Assembly: GCA_002454165.1 (NCBI GenBank)
Contig: DKIG01000049.1
Coordinates: 1 to 18,442 of the forward strand
Length of the DNA: 18,442 nt
Direction: 5' to 3'
Origin: Gammaproteobacteria bacterium UBA6724
Lineage (GTDB): Bacteria; Pseudomonadota; Gammaproteobacteria; Pseudomonadales; Azotimanducaceae
In this document: positions 7,517 through 14,110 of the stretch, in pieces
Layout: every line of letters begins with the position of its first letter
How positions within the stretch are numbered: position 1 is the stretch's first letter
Notes under the pieces: model-generated
The model's input: the letters and a program-made list of their open reading frames with translations, nothing else
The model's database searches: none
What the model was told of the DNA's origin: nothing
Translations under genes and position numbers: made by a program

Positions 7517-8263
7517 TTACTCGCCGCCGCTCCTCAGGTCATCGGGGAAATTAGCATTGATAAAGACATTGGTGACATCGTCTATATCTTCAAGAGAATC
7601 AATAAGATGGAGGACTTTTTCAGCCGTCTCCAGATCCAGGTCGCTAAACACTCGGGCAGTCATGGCGCACTCGGCGGCGGCTGGTTCAAACCCCAGGGTA
7701 GTCAGAGCATCCTTCACCCTGAGGTAATCTTCTGGTGCTGTGATAACCTCAATACTGCCTGCCTCGTCAGTCATCACATCTTCCGCTCCATATTCAATGG
7801 CTATTTCCATCACCCGGTCTTCATCCAGGCCCGGCTCAAATTGTATCTGTCCCTTCTTGTCGAAAAGATAGGCAACCGAGCCGTCAGCCCCGAGATTGCC
7901 GCCCGCCTTGGTGAAGGCGTGGCGTATCTCGGCAACCGTCCGGTTACGGTTATCCGTCATGGTTTCCACCAGCACCGCAACGCCCCCGGGACCATAGCCC
8001 TCGTATGTCAACCGGGCAAGCGCGGCACCGCCGAGTCCCCTGGCGCCACGAGCGATAGCCCGCTCTATGGTGTCCTTGGGCATACGGGTCGCCTTCGCCT
8101 TGTCAATCACTGTACGCAGAGCCGGATTGTCTTCAATGATGCCGCCACCTTCCCGGGCGGCGACGGTTAACTCTCTGATGATTTTGGTAAAGATCTTTGC
8201 CCGCTTGGCGTCCTGGCCTGCTTTGCGATGCTTGATGTTGTTCCATTTGCTATGTCCCGCCAC
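7517..8263 (-). CDS. yebC: YebC/TACO1-family protein
   Basis: Full-length family member of 248 residues, beginning with the signature MAGHSKWNNIKHRKAGQDAKRAK. It also has YEGYGPGGVAVLVE (about 85-98) and the acidic C-terminal domain ending in LEDIDDVTNVFINANF. The family is annotated as a transcriptional regulator of ruvC-linked genes; more recent work on homologues points to easing ribosome stalling at proline stretches. I cannot choose between these from sequence. The GTG start has a strong GGGAGGAAGG upstream and lies 12 nt after the aspS stop, so the two are likely co-translated. Confidence 0.97.
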   Translation of the reverse strand: MAGHSKWNNIKHRKAGQDAKRAKIFTKIIRELTVAAREGGGIIEDNPALRTVIDKAKATRMPKDTIERAIARGARGLGGAALARLTYEGYGPGGVAVLVETMTDNRNRTVAEIRHAFTKAGGNLGADGSVAYLFDKKGQIQFEPGLDEDRVMEIAIEYGAEDVMTDEAGSIEVITAPEDYLRVKDALTTLGFEPAAAECAMTARVFSDLDLETAEKVLHLIDSLEDIDDVTNVFINANFPDDLRSGGE

Positions 8264-8275
8264 CTGCCTTCCTCC

Positions 8276-10039
8276 CTAGATCGGCTTCCTAAGGGTGATA
8301 CCAAGTTCTTGCAACTGCGCAGGGTCAATTTCGCTCGGGGCAGCAGTTAACGGACAGGTCGCCGTCTGGGTCTTGGGGAAGGCGATAACATCCCTGATAG
8401 CAGTGGCACCGGATAGCAGCATCACTATCCTGTCCAGCCCCATGGCAATTCCGCCGTGGGGTGGCGCACCGTACTTCAACGCATCCAGCAGGAAGCCGAA
8501 TTTCACCTTGGATTCATTGTCAGACAGTTTCAGCACCCGAAAAATCGCCTGCTGATAATGGCTATCATGGACCCGAATGGAGCCGCCACCCAACTCATTG
8601 CCGTTGATGACAAGATCGTAAGACAGAGACAGGACTTCCTCTGGTGCCGCTTCCATGTCCGCTACTGAACCTGCTGGCTGGGTGAAGGGGTGATGGGCAG
8701 CAGACAGAGAGCCGTCCTCGCCCGTCTCAAACATGGGGAAGTCAGTCACCCAGCAGCCAGCCCAGTCGCGTTCGTACAAATTCAGATCTTCCGCGAGTTT
8801 GTTCCGTAGCGCCCCCAACGCATCATTGACAACTCGTGCCTTGCCCGCACCGAAGAAGATGATGTCGTCTGGCTGTGCGTCGCAACGAGCCAGCAGACTC
8901 TTCACGCTTTCCTCAGGCAAGAACTTCAATATAGGAGACTGGATGCCAGCCATCCCGGCGGTGGGGTCCTTGACCCGGATATAAGCGAGGCCACGGGCAC
9001 CATAGATGCTGACGAAACTAGTGTAATCATCAATATTTTTGCGGCTCAACCGGGCACCGCCAGGTAGGCGCAGAGCGGCAACTCTGGAGCCCGGGTCATT
9101 CGCCGGACCGCTGAAAACCTTGAAGTCCACGCCCTGCATCAGGTCGGCAAGGTCAACAAGTTCAAGGGCAAATCTCAGATCGGGTCGATCGGAGCCATAC
9201 CGGGTCATCACATCCTGATACGACAGGACCGGAATATCTCCTAACTCCACCTGAATGACTTCCTCCCACAAGTGCCGAATAAGACCCTCGGCAAGGGTCA
9301 TCACATCCTGCTGCTCAACAAAACTCATTTCCAGATCAATCTGGGTGAATTCTGGCTGTCGGTCGGCGCGTAAATCCTCATCCCGAAAACATCGTGCCAA
9401 TTGATAGTAGCGATCAAACCCTGACATCATTAGCAACTGCTTGAAAATCTGCGGCGACTGAGGCAGGGCGAAGAAGTGCCCGGGATAGGTTCGGGAAGGC
9501 ACTAGATAATCGCGCGCGCCTTCCGGGGTTGCTTTGGTGAGAATAGGCGTCTCTATATCAACAAAATCCCGCTCCGTGAGATATTGCCGGATGATATACA
9601 TGATCTGTGCTCTTAGTCGTAGCCGTGCCTGCATTTCTGGGCGTCTGAGGTCAAGGTAGCGATAACGAAGCCGGATGTCTTCTCCCGCCGTGGAATACTC
9701 GTCCAGTTGGAAGGGCGGCGTGTCAGATTGATTAAGCAGGACAAGGCTCTGCCCGAGCAGCTCCAGCTTGCCGGTAGCCATTCTGGGGTTTATGGCATCC
9801 TGTTCCCGGGGTCTGACTGTGCCGGTTACCCGGATAACAAATTCATTCCTGACTTGATTTGCCAACAGGAAGCTTGCCTCGGCATCCGGGTCATATACGA
9901 CCTGGACGATGCCGGTGTAGTCCCGAAGGTCCAGAAAGATAACGCCACCATGGTCACGACGACGATGAACCCAGCCGCAAAGAGACACCTCCTCACCGAT
10001 CTGGGAGTCCCTGATTGTGCCACACAGGTGACTGCGCAT
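8276..10039 (-). CDS. aspS: Aspartyl-tRNA synthetase, bacterial type
   Basis: Class II synthetase charging tRNA-Asp. From the ATG at 10039 it has 587 residues, near the 590 of E. coli. This start follows AGAGGG with 7-nt spacing; the frame extends to 10090 but those 17 residues are not family-like. An N-terminal OB-fold anticodon domain begins CGWVHRRRDHGG. Motif 2 is FRDEDLRADRQPEFTQID (218-235). The bacterial GAD insertion lies between motifs 2 and 3, and motif 3 is GLDRIVMLLSG near the C-terminus. Residue 30 is His, where the discriminating E. coli enzyme has Leu; His here is a feature of non-discriminating enzymes such as that of Pseudomonas aeruginosa, which also charge tRNA-Asn. It follows the FmdB-type gene by 63 nt. 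Confidence 0.98.
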   Translation of the reverse strand: MRSHLCGTIRDSQIGEEVSLCGWVHRRRDHGGVIFLDLRDYTGIVQVVYDPDAEASFLLANQVRNEFVIRVTGTVRPREQDAINPRMATGKLELLGQSLVLLNQSDTPPFQLDEYSTAGEDIRLRYRYLDLRRPEMQARLRLRAQIMYIIRQYLTERDFVDIETPILTKATPEGARDYLVPSRTYPGHFFALPQSPQIFKQLLMMSGFDRYYQLARCFRDEDLRADRQPEFTQIDLEMSFVEQQDVMTLAEGLIRHLWEEVIQVELGDIPVLSYQDVMTRYGSDRPDLRFALELVDLADLMQGVDFKVFSGPANDPGSRVAALRLPGGARLSRKNIDDYTSFVSIYGARGLAYIRVKDPTAGMAGIQSPILKFLPEESVKSLLARCDAQPDDIIFFGAGKARVVNDALGALRNKLAEDLNLYERDWAGCWVTDFPMFETGEDGSLSAAHHPFTQPAGSVADMEAAPEEVLSLSYDLVINGNELGGGSIRVHDSHYQQAIFRVLKLSDNESKVKFGFLLDALKYGAPPHGGIAMGLDRIVMLLSGATAIRDVIAFPKTQTATCPLTAAPSEIDPAQLQELGITLRKPI

Positions 10040-10102
10040 GTTGTTTCCCTCTTGGCGGGTCTTGTGTAGGGGCTGCTCGATGTACTGCACTAATGTACCG
10101 AA

Positions 10103-10531
10103 CTAACTAGCCAATGCCTGATTGCCCGAGGCGGAACCTGAAGCCTTGTCGCTGGTAGAAACTCCTGAATCACTGTCACCGCTACTTGAACTGCCCTGCT
10201 TGTCTGAGCCGCCTGACTTGTCTGGGCTACCCGACTTGGCATCAGTCTCGGTAGTGGCCTTTTTATCATTGGAGTTATCATTAGAGTTATCATTAGAGTT
10301 ATCAATAGAGTTATCACTGGAGTCAGCATCAGAAACATTTTTCTTCTTGCCGGTCTTGAAGTCAGTTTCGTACCAGCCGTCACCTTTCAACCGGAAGACG
10401 ACAGCGGACACCAATTTTCTCAAAGCGGGTTCGTGGCAACCAGGGCAGTCTTTCAAAGGTGCATCCTTGACCCTTTGCAATTTCTCCAACTTCTGCCCGC
10501 AAGTGGTACATTGATACTCGTATATCGGCAT
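10103..10531 (-). CDS. FmdB-family zinc-ribbon protein with Asp/Asn/Ser repeat tail
   Basis: Small protein of 142 residues. The N-terminal 60 residues are a typical FmdB-type putative regulatory zinc ribbon: MPIYEYQC start, Cys8/Cys11 and Cys29/Cys32 as the metal-binding CxxC pairs, then FRLKGDGWYETDFKTG. The remaining 80 residues are low-complexity, rich in Ser, Asp, Asn, Thr and Gly, and include an NDNS tandem array. Such genes commonly sit just upstream of aspS in gammaproteobacteria, as here; their biochemical role is not established. The ATG has AGGG about 5 nt upstream. It appears to be the first gene of the long minus-strand run. Confidence 0.93.
   Translation of the reverse strand: MPIYEYQCTTCGQKLEKLQRVKDAPLKDCPGCHEPALRKLVSAVVFRLKGDGWYETDFKTGKKKNVSDADSSDNSIDNSNDNSNDNSNDKKATTETDAKSGSPDKSGGSDKQGSSSSGDSDSGVSTSDKASGSASGNQALAS
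10259..10330. repeat. 12-bp tandem array in the FmdB-type gene (NDNS repeats)
   Basis: Four clear 12-bp units on the + strand (10271-10282, 10283-10294, 10295-10306, 10307-10318; consensus RGAGTTATCAWT) are flanked by one decayed unit on each side (10259-10270 and 10319-10330). They encode Asn-Asp-Asn-Ser type repeats on the minus strand. Unit length is a multiple of three, so copy-number change keeps the frame. Confidence 0.9.
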
Positions 10532-10573
10532 GGTGACCCTACCTCACTCTCAAACTCATCCTGAAAGAGGCGC

Positions 10574-10602
10574 ATTATGAGGGGATGGGGGAAGAGGCGC
10601 AA
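10574..10602 (-). promoter_or_regulatory. Candidate promoter for the fmdB-aspS-yebC-ruv run
   Basis: Minus-strand boxes TTGCGC (10597-10602) and CATAAT (10574-10579) have a 17-nt spacer and sit about 45 nt upstream of the FmdB-type start codon, in the gap after the GFA gene stop. The -10 box is good, the -35 box only partial. Confidence 0.4.
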
Positions 10603-10607
10603 ATATA

Positions 10608-10988
10608 TCAGTCTGACAACTGTGCCAGTTTGGCAGCGTTTTGCTCCCAGTTGGCGCCATCAAAGGGCTCAATCTGAATATCAGAAAAGGTGCTCTGTTC
10701 AACACATCGGAACTGGATACTGATGCCATCTGGATTTGACCGGGGCACATAGAAGGACTTGATACCGCAGTGTCGACAAAAGTAGTGCTTGGCTATGCCG
10801 GAATTAAATGTGTAGGTTGAAAGATTGTCCCAGTCACTCAGGAGGGTAAAATCGGCGCGGGGAATGATAAGATGAAGAAAACCGGTTAACTTACAAATTG
10901 AGCAGTTACATTCATGTACAAGAACCGCGGGGTCCGACTCAAACTCAAATGCCACTCTACCGCAATGACAACCACCAGTATGTAACAA
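10608..10988 (-). CDS. GFA-family (CENP-V/GFA domain) zinc-binding protein
   Basis: 126 residues with the family's cysteine pattern: Cys7-x-Cys9 in TGGCHCG, Cys27/Cys29/Cys32 in ECNCSICKLTG, and Cys71/Cys74 in FCRHCGIKSFY, followed by the NPDG segment. The family is named for glutathione-dependent formaldehyde-activating enzyme (Gfa), but most members have no proven substrate and later work disputes enzymatic formaldehyde binding, so no reaction is assigned. The start is TTG: a stop codon (TGA) directly precedes it in frame, and GGGAGAG lies upstream at good spacing. It is divergent from proS with 50 nt between starts. Confidence 0.93.
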   Translation of the reverse strand: MLHTGGCHCGRVAFEFESDPAVLVHECNCSICKLTGFLHLIIPRADFTLLSDWDNLSTYTFNSGIAKHYFCRHCGIKSFYVPRSNPDGISIQFRCVEQSTFSDIQIEPFDGANWEQNAAKLAQLSD

Positions 10989-11038
10989 TCAGCACTCTCC
11001 CAAAACACAATTAGAAGAATAGACCCGAATACATAAAT

Positions 11039-12760
11039 ATGCGTGCATCAAATTATACCATTGCCACCCTGAAGGAAACACCGGTTGACACCGAAGTCAT
11101 CAGCCATCAACTGATGCTTCGTGCCGGCTTAATTCGCAAACTAGCTTCGGGCATTTACACCTGGCTACCTGTGGGTCTGCGGGTATTGCATAAGGTTGAA
11201 CATATTATCAGGCAGGAGATGGACGCATCTGGTGCTCAGGAAGTCATGCTCCCCCTGGTGCAGCCCGCAGAACTATGGATTGAGTCTGGTCGCTGGCAAC
11301 AGTATGACGAGGGACTGCTATTAAAGTTTCAGGATCGTCATCAACGGGATTTTTGCTTTGGTCCCACCCACGAGGAAGTCATCACTGACCTTGCGCGCAC
11401 AGAGCTGCGTAGCCACAAGCAACTACCAGTGAACTATTACCAGATACAAACCAAGTTCCGCGATGAGATCAGACCCAGATTTGGCGTCCTGCGGGCGCGG
11501 GAATTTCTGATGAAGGATGCCTACTCCTTCCATGCGACCCAGCAGAGCCTTGAGGAAACCTATCAAATCATGCACGACACCTACTCCCGTATTCTGCAGC
11601 GAATGCAACTGGATTTCCGTGTCGTGCAGGCGGACAGCGGCAGCATCGGAGGCAGTTCGTCAATGGAGTTCCATGTGCTGGCTGAATCCGGTGAAGACAC
11701 CATCGCCTTTAGTAATGAAAGTAACTTCGCCGCCAACATAGAAATGGCAGCAACTCTTGCCCCGCCGGCAGAGACAGAGAAACCTGTCGCTATCAAACCT
11801 GTGGCTATAAAAGAAGTGGCAACGCCGGGCGTGAAGACCATTGCCGAACTTGTTGCATTGCTGAAGATCTCAGAGAAAAAGACAATCAAAACACTGATTG
11901 CGAAGGCTGAAGATGGTGGTCTGGTTGCCCTGGTGCTGCGGGGAGATCATCAGTTGAATCATTTGAAGGCAGAAAAATTACCCCAGGTCGCCAGTCCCTT
12001 TGCCCTGGCATCCGAAGATGAAATCAAACAGGCTCTGGGTTGTGGCACCGGCTCTATAGGTCCCGTGGGTCTGAAGATGCCCATATTGGCAGATCACAGT
12101 GCCGCCGCGCTCCATAACTTCACTGCTGGCGCCAACCAGACTGGGATACATCTGGCGAATGTCAACTGGGACCGGGATGCCAGCATCACCAGAGTGTGTG
12201 ATCTGCGGTATCTGGTTGAGGGCGATCCTAGCCCGGACGGACAAGGCATCATTCAACTCAAAAAAGGCATTGAGGTTGGACATATTTTTCAACTAGGGGA
12301 CAAGTATTCTCAAGCGATGGATGCCAGGGTTCTGGACGACCAGGGCAAGGCTATCCTTATGAAGATGGGTTGCTACGGCATGGGGGTATCTCGTCTGGTC
12401 GCCGCGATTATTGAGCAGCATCATGACGACCACGGCATTATCTGGCCCCATACAGTCGCGCCGTTTACTCTGAGCCTTATCCCGGTCAATGCCCACCAAT
12501 CAGAAGATGTCAGCAAGACCACTGAACAACTTTATCAACAACTCCTTGAGTCCAACTTTGATGTGTTACTGGATAATCGCCCCGCCCTGAGACCCGGCGT
12601 GAAGTTCGCGGATGCGGAGCTGCTCGGCATTCCCCATAGAGTTATCATCGGTGATAAGGGACTAAAACGCGGCATGGTTGAATACACATGTCGTCGGACA
12701 GGAGCAACACAGGATGTGTCTGCGGATGAGATCTTTGCTTTCCTGAGCGCGACTATTTGA
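11039..12760 (+). CDS. proS: Prolyl-tRNA synthetase, bacterial type with editing domain
   Basis: Class II synthetase that charges tRNA-Pro and clears mischarged Ala-tRNA-Pro. The 573 residues (E. coli 572) begin MRASNYTIATLKETP. Motif 2 is FRDEIRPRFGVLRAREF (140-156), and motif 3 is GMGVSRLVAAIIEQ starting at 448. The inserted editing (INS) domain occupies about 225-390. A C-terminal anticodon-binding domain ends the protein. A short KPVAI repeat sits at the start of the INS domain. The ATG lacks a recognisable ribosome-binding site within 15 nt, and the leader from the divergent GFA start is only 50 nt. Confidence 0.98.
   Translation: MRASNYTIATLKETPVDTEVISHQLMLRAGLIRKLASGIYTWLPVGLRVLHKVEHIIRQEMDASGAQEVMLPLVQPAELWIESGRWQQYDEGLLLKFQDRHQRDFCFGPTHEEVITDLARTELRSHKQLPVNYYQIQTKFRDEIRPRFGVLRAREFLMKDAYSFHATQQSLEETYQIMHDTYSRILQRMQLDFRVVQADSGSIGGSSSMEFHVLAESGEDTIAFSNESNFAANIEMAATLAPPAETEKPVAIKPVAIKEVATPGVKTIAELVALLKISEKKTIKTLIAKAEDGGLVALVLRGDHQLNHLKAEKLPQVASPFALASEDEIKQALGCGTGSIGPVGLKMPILADHSAAALHNFTAGANQTGIHLANVNWDRDASITRVCDLRYLVEGDPSPDGQGIIQLKKGIEVGHIFQLGDKYSQAMDARVLDDQGKAILMKMGCYGMGVSRLVAAIIEQHHDDHGIIWPHTVAPFTLSLIPVNAHQSEDVSKTTEQLYQQLLESNFDVLLDNRPALRPGVKFADAELLGIPHRVIIGDKGLKRGMVEYTCRRTGATQDVSADEIFAFLSATI
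11780..11824. repeat. 15-bp in-frame repeat in proS (KPVAI)
   Basis: Three degenerate 15-bp units (11780-11794, 11795-11809, 11810-11824) encode KPVAI, KPVAI and KEVAT at the edge of the editing domain. The first two differ at two bases. Confidence 0.75.
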
Positions 12761-12789
12761 CTAATAGCATTAGAGCGAGCATCACCCAC

Positions 12790-13296
12790 TTATGGTGTCG
12801 CGGATGGTGTCGCAGATGATGTCGCAGATGGTGTCGCAGATGGTGACATGCCCATAGCATCTAGCAATGATGCCTCAGTCTGGGGACCAACCAGCGTCCT
12901 GTGTAGATTCCCGTCCGGATCAAAAATAAAAGTGGTAGGCAAGACTGCTGGCCGGTCAATGCCGAGTCTCTGGTGCGGGTCTTCCGCATAGACAGGGAAG
13001 GATATGTTCAACCTGGCTAGGTCCCGTGCCATGCCTTCGGCGTCTGGCTGATCATAGTTCACACCCAGCACCAGCAGAGCATCATGCTTCGCGTTCAAAG
13101 CAATCAGTTCTGGAATCTCTGTGATACAGGGTGCACACCAGGTTGCCCAGTAATTGATGACTAGCCACTTTCCAGAAAAGTCAGCATAGCGGTATCCCTT
13201 GCCCTGGGTGTCGTAGAAATCCGGCTGGCTACAGGATAGTCCGGAGATAAGAAGCACCAGAATAAGGAGCGAACCCAGGACCGGAAGTTTCATCAT
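12790..13296 (-). CDS. TlpA-like thioredoxin-fold protein, membrane-tethered or exported
   Basis: Thiol-disulfide reductase-like protein, probably facing the periplasm. From the ATG at 13296 it has 168 residues. A hydrophobic segment (about 4-20) ends at SGLSC (Cys22), a possible but non-canonical lipobox. The thioredoxin fold contains WATWCAPC with the redox pair Cys54/Cys57 and the cis-proline loop LPTTFIFDPDG. An SATP repeat tail ends the protein. The start is uncertain. The frame extends to a TTG at 13410, and an in-frame TTG at 13335 lies 11 nt after a perfect AGGAGG, whereas neither ATG (13296, 13293) has a clear ribosome-binding site. I keep the ATG because it begins right at the hydrophobic segment. 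Convergent with proS, 29 nt between stops. Substrate unknown. Confidence 0.88.
   Translation of the reverse strand: MMKLPVLGSLLILVLLISGLSCSQPDFYDTQGKGYRYADFSGKWLVINYWATWCAPCITEIPELIALNAKHDALLVLGVNYDQPDAEGMARDLARLNISFPVYAEDPHQRLGIDRPAVLPTTFIFDPDGNLHRTLVGPQTEASLLDAMGMSPSATPSATSSATPSATP
12794..12841. repeat. 12-bp tandem array at the 3' end of the TlpA-like gene
   Basis: Four 12-bp units (12794-12805, 12806-12817, 12818-12829, 12830-12841; + strand consensus GGTGTCGCAGAT) encode Ser-Ala-Thr-Pro repeats that form the extreme C-terminus. Two units differ by one base. Confidence 0.9.
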
Positions 13297-13367
13297 TGAT
13301 TCAAGGGCCCATTGTTGTGTGCGGTCATCAGGCAAGGGTCGGCAGACCTCCTGAAGCCGTGCTGGAA

Positions 13368-13395
13368 ATTTTGTAGTACTTTTTGTGTTTGCCAA
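13368..13395 (-). promoter_or_regulatory. Candidate promoter for the TlpA-like gene
   Basis: Minus-strand TTGGCA (13390-13395) and CAAAAT (13368-13373) with a 16-nt spacer. Transcription would start near 13360, compatible with the ATG at 13296 or the TTG at 13335 but not with the longest reading frame from 13410. Confidence 0.35.
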
Positions 13396-13397
13396 GC

Positions 13398-13439
13398 GCT
13401 CTTTAAGCAATGCTCCTTAAGCAGTGCTCTTTAAGCAGT
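13398..13439. repeat. Three 14-bp tandem repeats between the ABM and TlpA-like genes
   Basis: Units 13398-13411, 13412-13425 and 13426-13439 (+ strand consensus GCTCYTTAAGCART) are followed by a partial fourth beginning GCTCC. On the minus strand each unit reads RYTGCTTAARGAGC, containing a Shine-Dalgarno-like AAGGAG or AAAGAG and the palindrome GCTTAARGAGC. The period is not a multiple of three, consistent with a noncoding location. Confidence 0.85.
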
Positions 13440-13474
13440 GCTCCGTTATAAGAACTGGCACGGCATGGAAGGGC

Positions 13475-13846
13475 TCAGTGGATGATTTTCTCGCGTTGCT
13501 GATACTGAGGTTCAGATTGAGGCTCAGAATCAAGCTCTGAGGACTCAGGTGCATTGTTATCCACCCTGACCACATAGCGTCGGGTAGCGACTTCGCCATC
13601 AAGCACTTCAGGAATCACCCGGAGAAATTCTTCTATATGCTCGGTCTCAAAATGGTCTTGTAGTGCCTCGGCGGACTCCCATTCCTGAAATAGGAGCAGG
13701 GTATTCGGATCTGAAAGACCCACATAAAATTCATAACTGATACACCCCTGCTCTGCCCTGCATCTGAAAGCCATCTTACGCATCAGCTCCAGCGCCTCCT
13801 CTCTGGTTTCGGCTTTTAATGGGAAAACCCCGTGCACAATAATCAT
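13475..13846 (-). CDS. ABM-family (antibiotic biosynthesis monooxygenase-like) protein
   Basis: 123 residues; the first 95 or so form a dimeric ferredoxin-like ABM fold. Visible features are the opening MIIVHGVFPLKAETREEALELMRKM, CRAEQGCISYEFYVGLSDPN (about 29-48), LLFQEWESAEALQDHFETEHI (about 51-71) and a closing beta strand. Despite the family name such small proteins act in varied roles, including quinol oxidation and signal degradation, so no reaction is assigned. The C-terminal 28 residues are a Glu/Ser/Pro/Gln-rich tail containing an SEPQ repeat (+ strand 13506-13541). It is upstream of and co-directional with the TlpA-like gene, but separated by 178 nt with its own promoter-like boxes. 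Confidence 0.9.
   Translation of the reverse strand: MIIVHGVFPLKAETREEALELMRKMAFRCRAEQGCISYEFYVGLSDPNTLLLFQEWESAEALQDHFETEHIEEFLRVIPEVLDGEVATRRYVVRVDNNAPESSELDSEPQSEPQYQQREKIIH
13506..13541. repeat. 12-bp in-frame repeat in the ABM gene tail (SEPQ)
   Basis: Two good 12-bp units (13506-13517, 13518-13529) and one decayed unit (13530-13541) encode Ser-Glu-Pro-Gln, Ser-Glu-Pro-Gln and a diverged Ser-Glu-Leu-Asp in the C-terminal tail. Confidence 0.65.
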
Positions 13847-13874
13847 GGAATATTACTCACTATCAGGGTGGGCA

Positions 13875-13901
13875 AGTATAACGCGAATTGCTATTTGATA
13901 A
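13875..13901 (-). promoter_or_regulatory. Candidate promoter for the ABM gene
   Basis: Minus-strand -10 box TATACT (13875-13880) is close to consensus; the best -35 candidate TTATCA (13896-13901) gives a short 15-nt spacer. It lies about 30 nt upstream of the ABM start codon. Confidence 0.4.
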
Positions 13902-13943
13902 TAGAGATGTTTGTGAGCCTGGCAAAAGTCGCCGTATCGCCAT

Positions 13944-13949
13944 TATACA
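13944..13949 (+). promoter_or_regulatory. Possible -10 box for the giant secreted-protein gene
   Basis: TATACA is the best -10-like hexamer on the + strand in the 264-nt leader. No good -35 box lies 16-18 nt upstream (nearest TGGCAA). Initiation here would leave a 5' leader of about 155 nt that includes the inverted repeat at 13982-14048. Confidence 0.25.
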
Positions 13950-13981
13950 ATAGTTAATAGCAGGTTTGATACCAGTAGCAG

Positions 13982-14048
13982 ACCCCAGGTTCCAGCAGTT
14001 TTGCTTGTTCCCTTACGCCCTTCGGGGTTAGTATTTGCCGCCTGGGGT
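13982..14048 (+). promoter_or_regulatory. Structured 5' leader: long-range stem with internal C(UUCG)G hairpin
   Basis: Perfect 8-bp arms ACCCCAGG (13982-13989) and CCTGGGGT (14041-14048) enclose 51 nt. Within them CCC–TTCG–GGG (14018-14027) forms an extra-stable C(UUCG)G hairpin, and AGCA–GTTT–TGCT forms another small one. The whole lies 62 nt upstream of the giant ORF's ATG. It does not match a riboswitch consensus that I can recall. It could be a cis-regulatory RNA, a transcript-stabilising element or a decayed mobile-repeat end. Confidence 0.5.
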
Positions 14049-14110
14049 GAATACTGAAGCAACGCCGGTGGGATGACGAGAATTTGCAGCATCATGCGAG
14101 GAAAGCAAGT

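Noticed and set aside
7469..8170. A 233-codon + strand frame opposite yebC
   Set aside because: yebC on the minus strand is full length with a family signature and a strong ribosome-binding site; the antisense frame resembles no family.
10259..10330. Regular short repeats as a possible CRISPR array
   Set aside because: Units are 12 bp with no spacers and lie in a coding frame; there are no cas genes.
10090..10383. Minus-strand frame rich in LMIT repeats overlapping the FmdB-type gene
   Set aside because: It is the alternative reading of the 12-bp tandem array; the zinc-ribbon frame is the conserved one.
12761..12789. CTAAT–AGC–ATTAG inverted repeat between convergent proS and the TlpA-like gene as a bidirectional terminator
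   Set aside because: The stem is only five AT-rich pairs with no T-run; too weak to call a terminator.
13982..14048. Inverted repeat as an integron attC site or known riboswitch
   Set aside because: A GTTAG-like half-site is present but no matching RYYYAAC core is found at the other end. I could not match it to c-di-GMP, TPP, cobalamin, glycine or fluoride riboswitch consensus sequences from memory.
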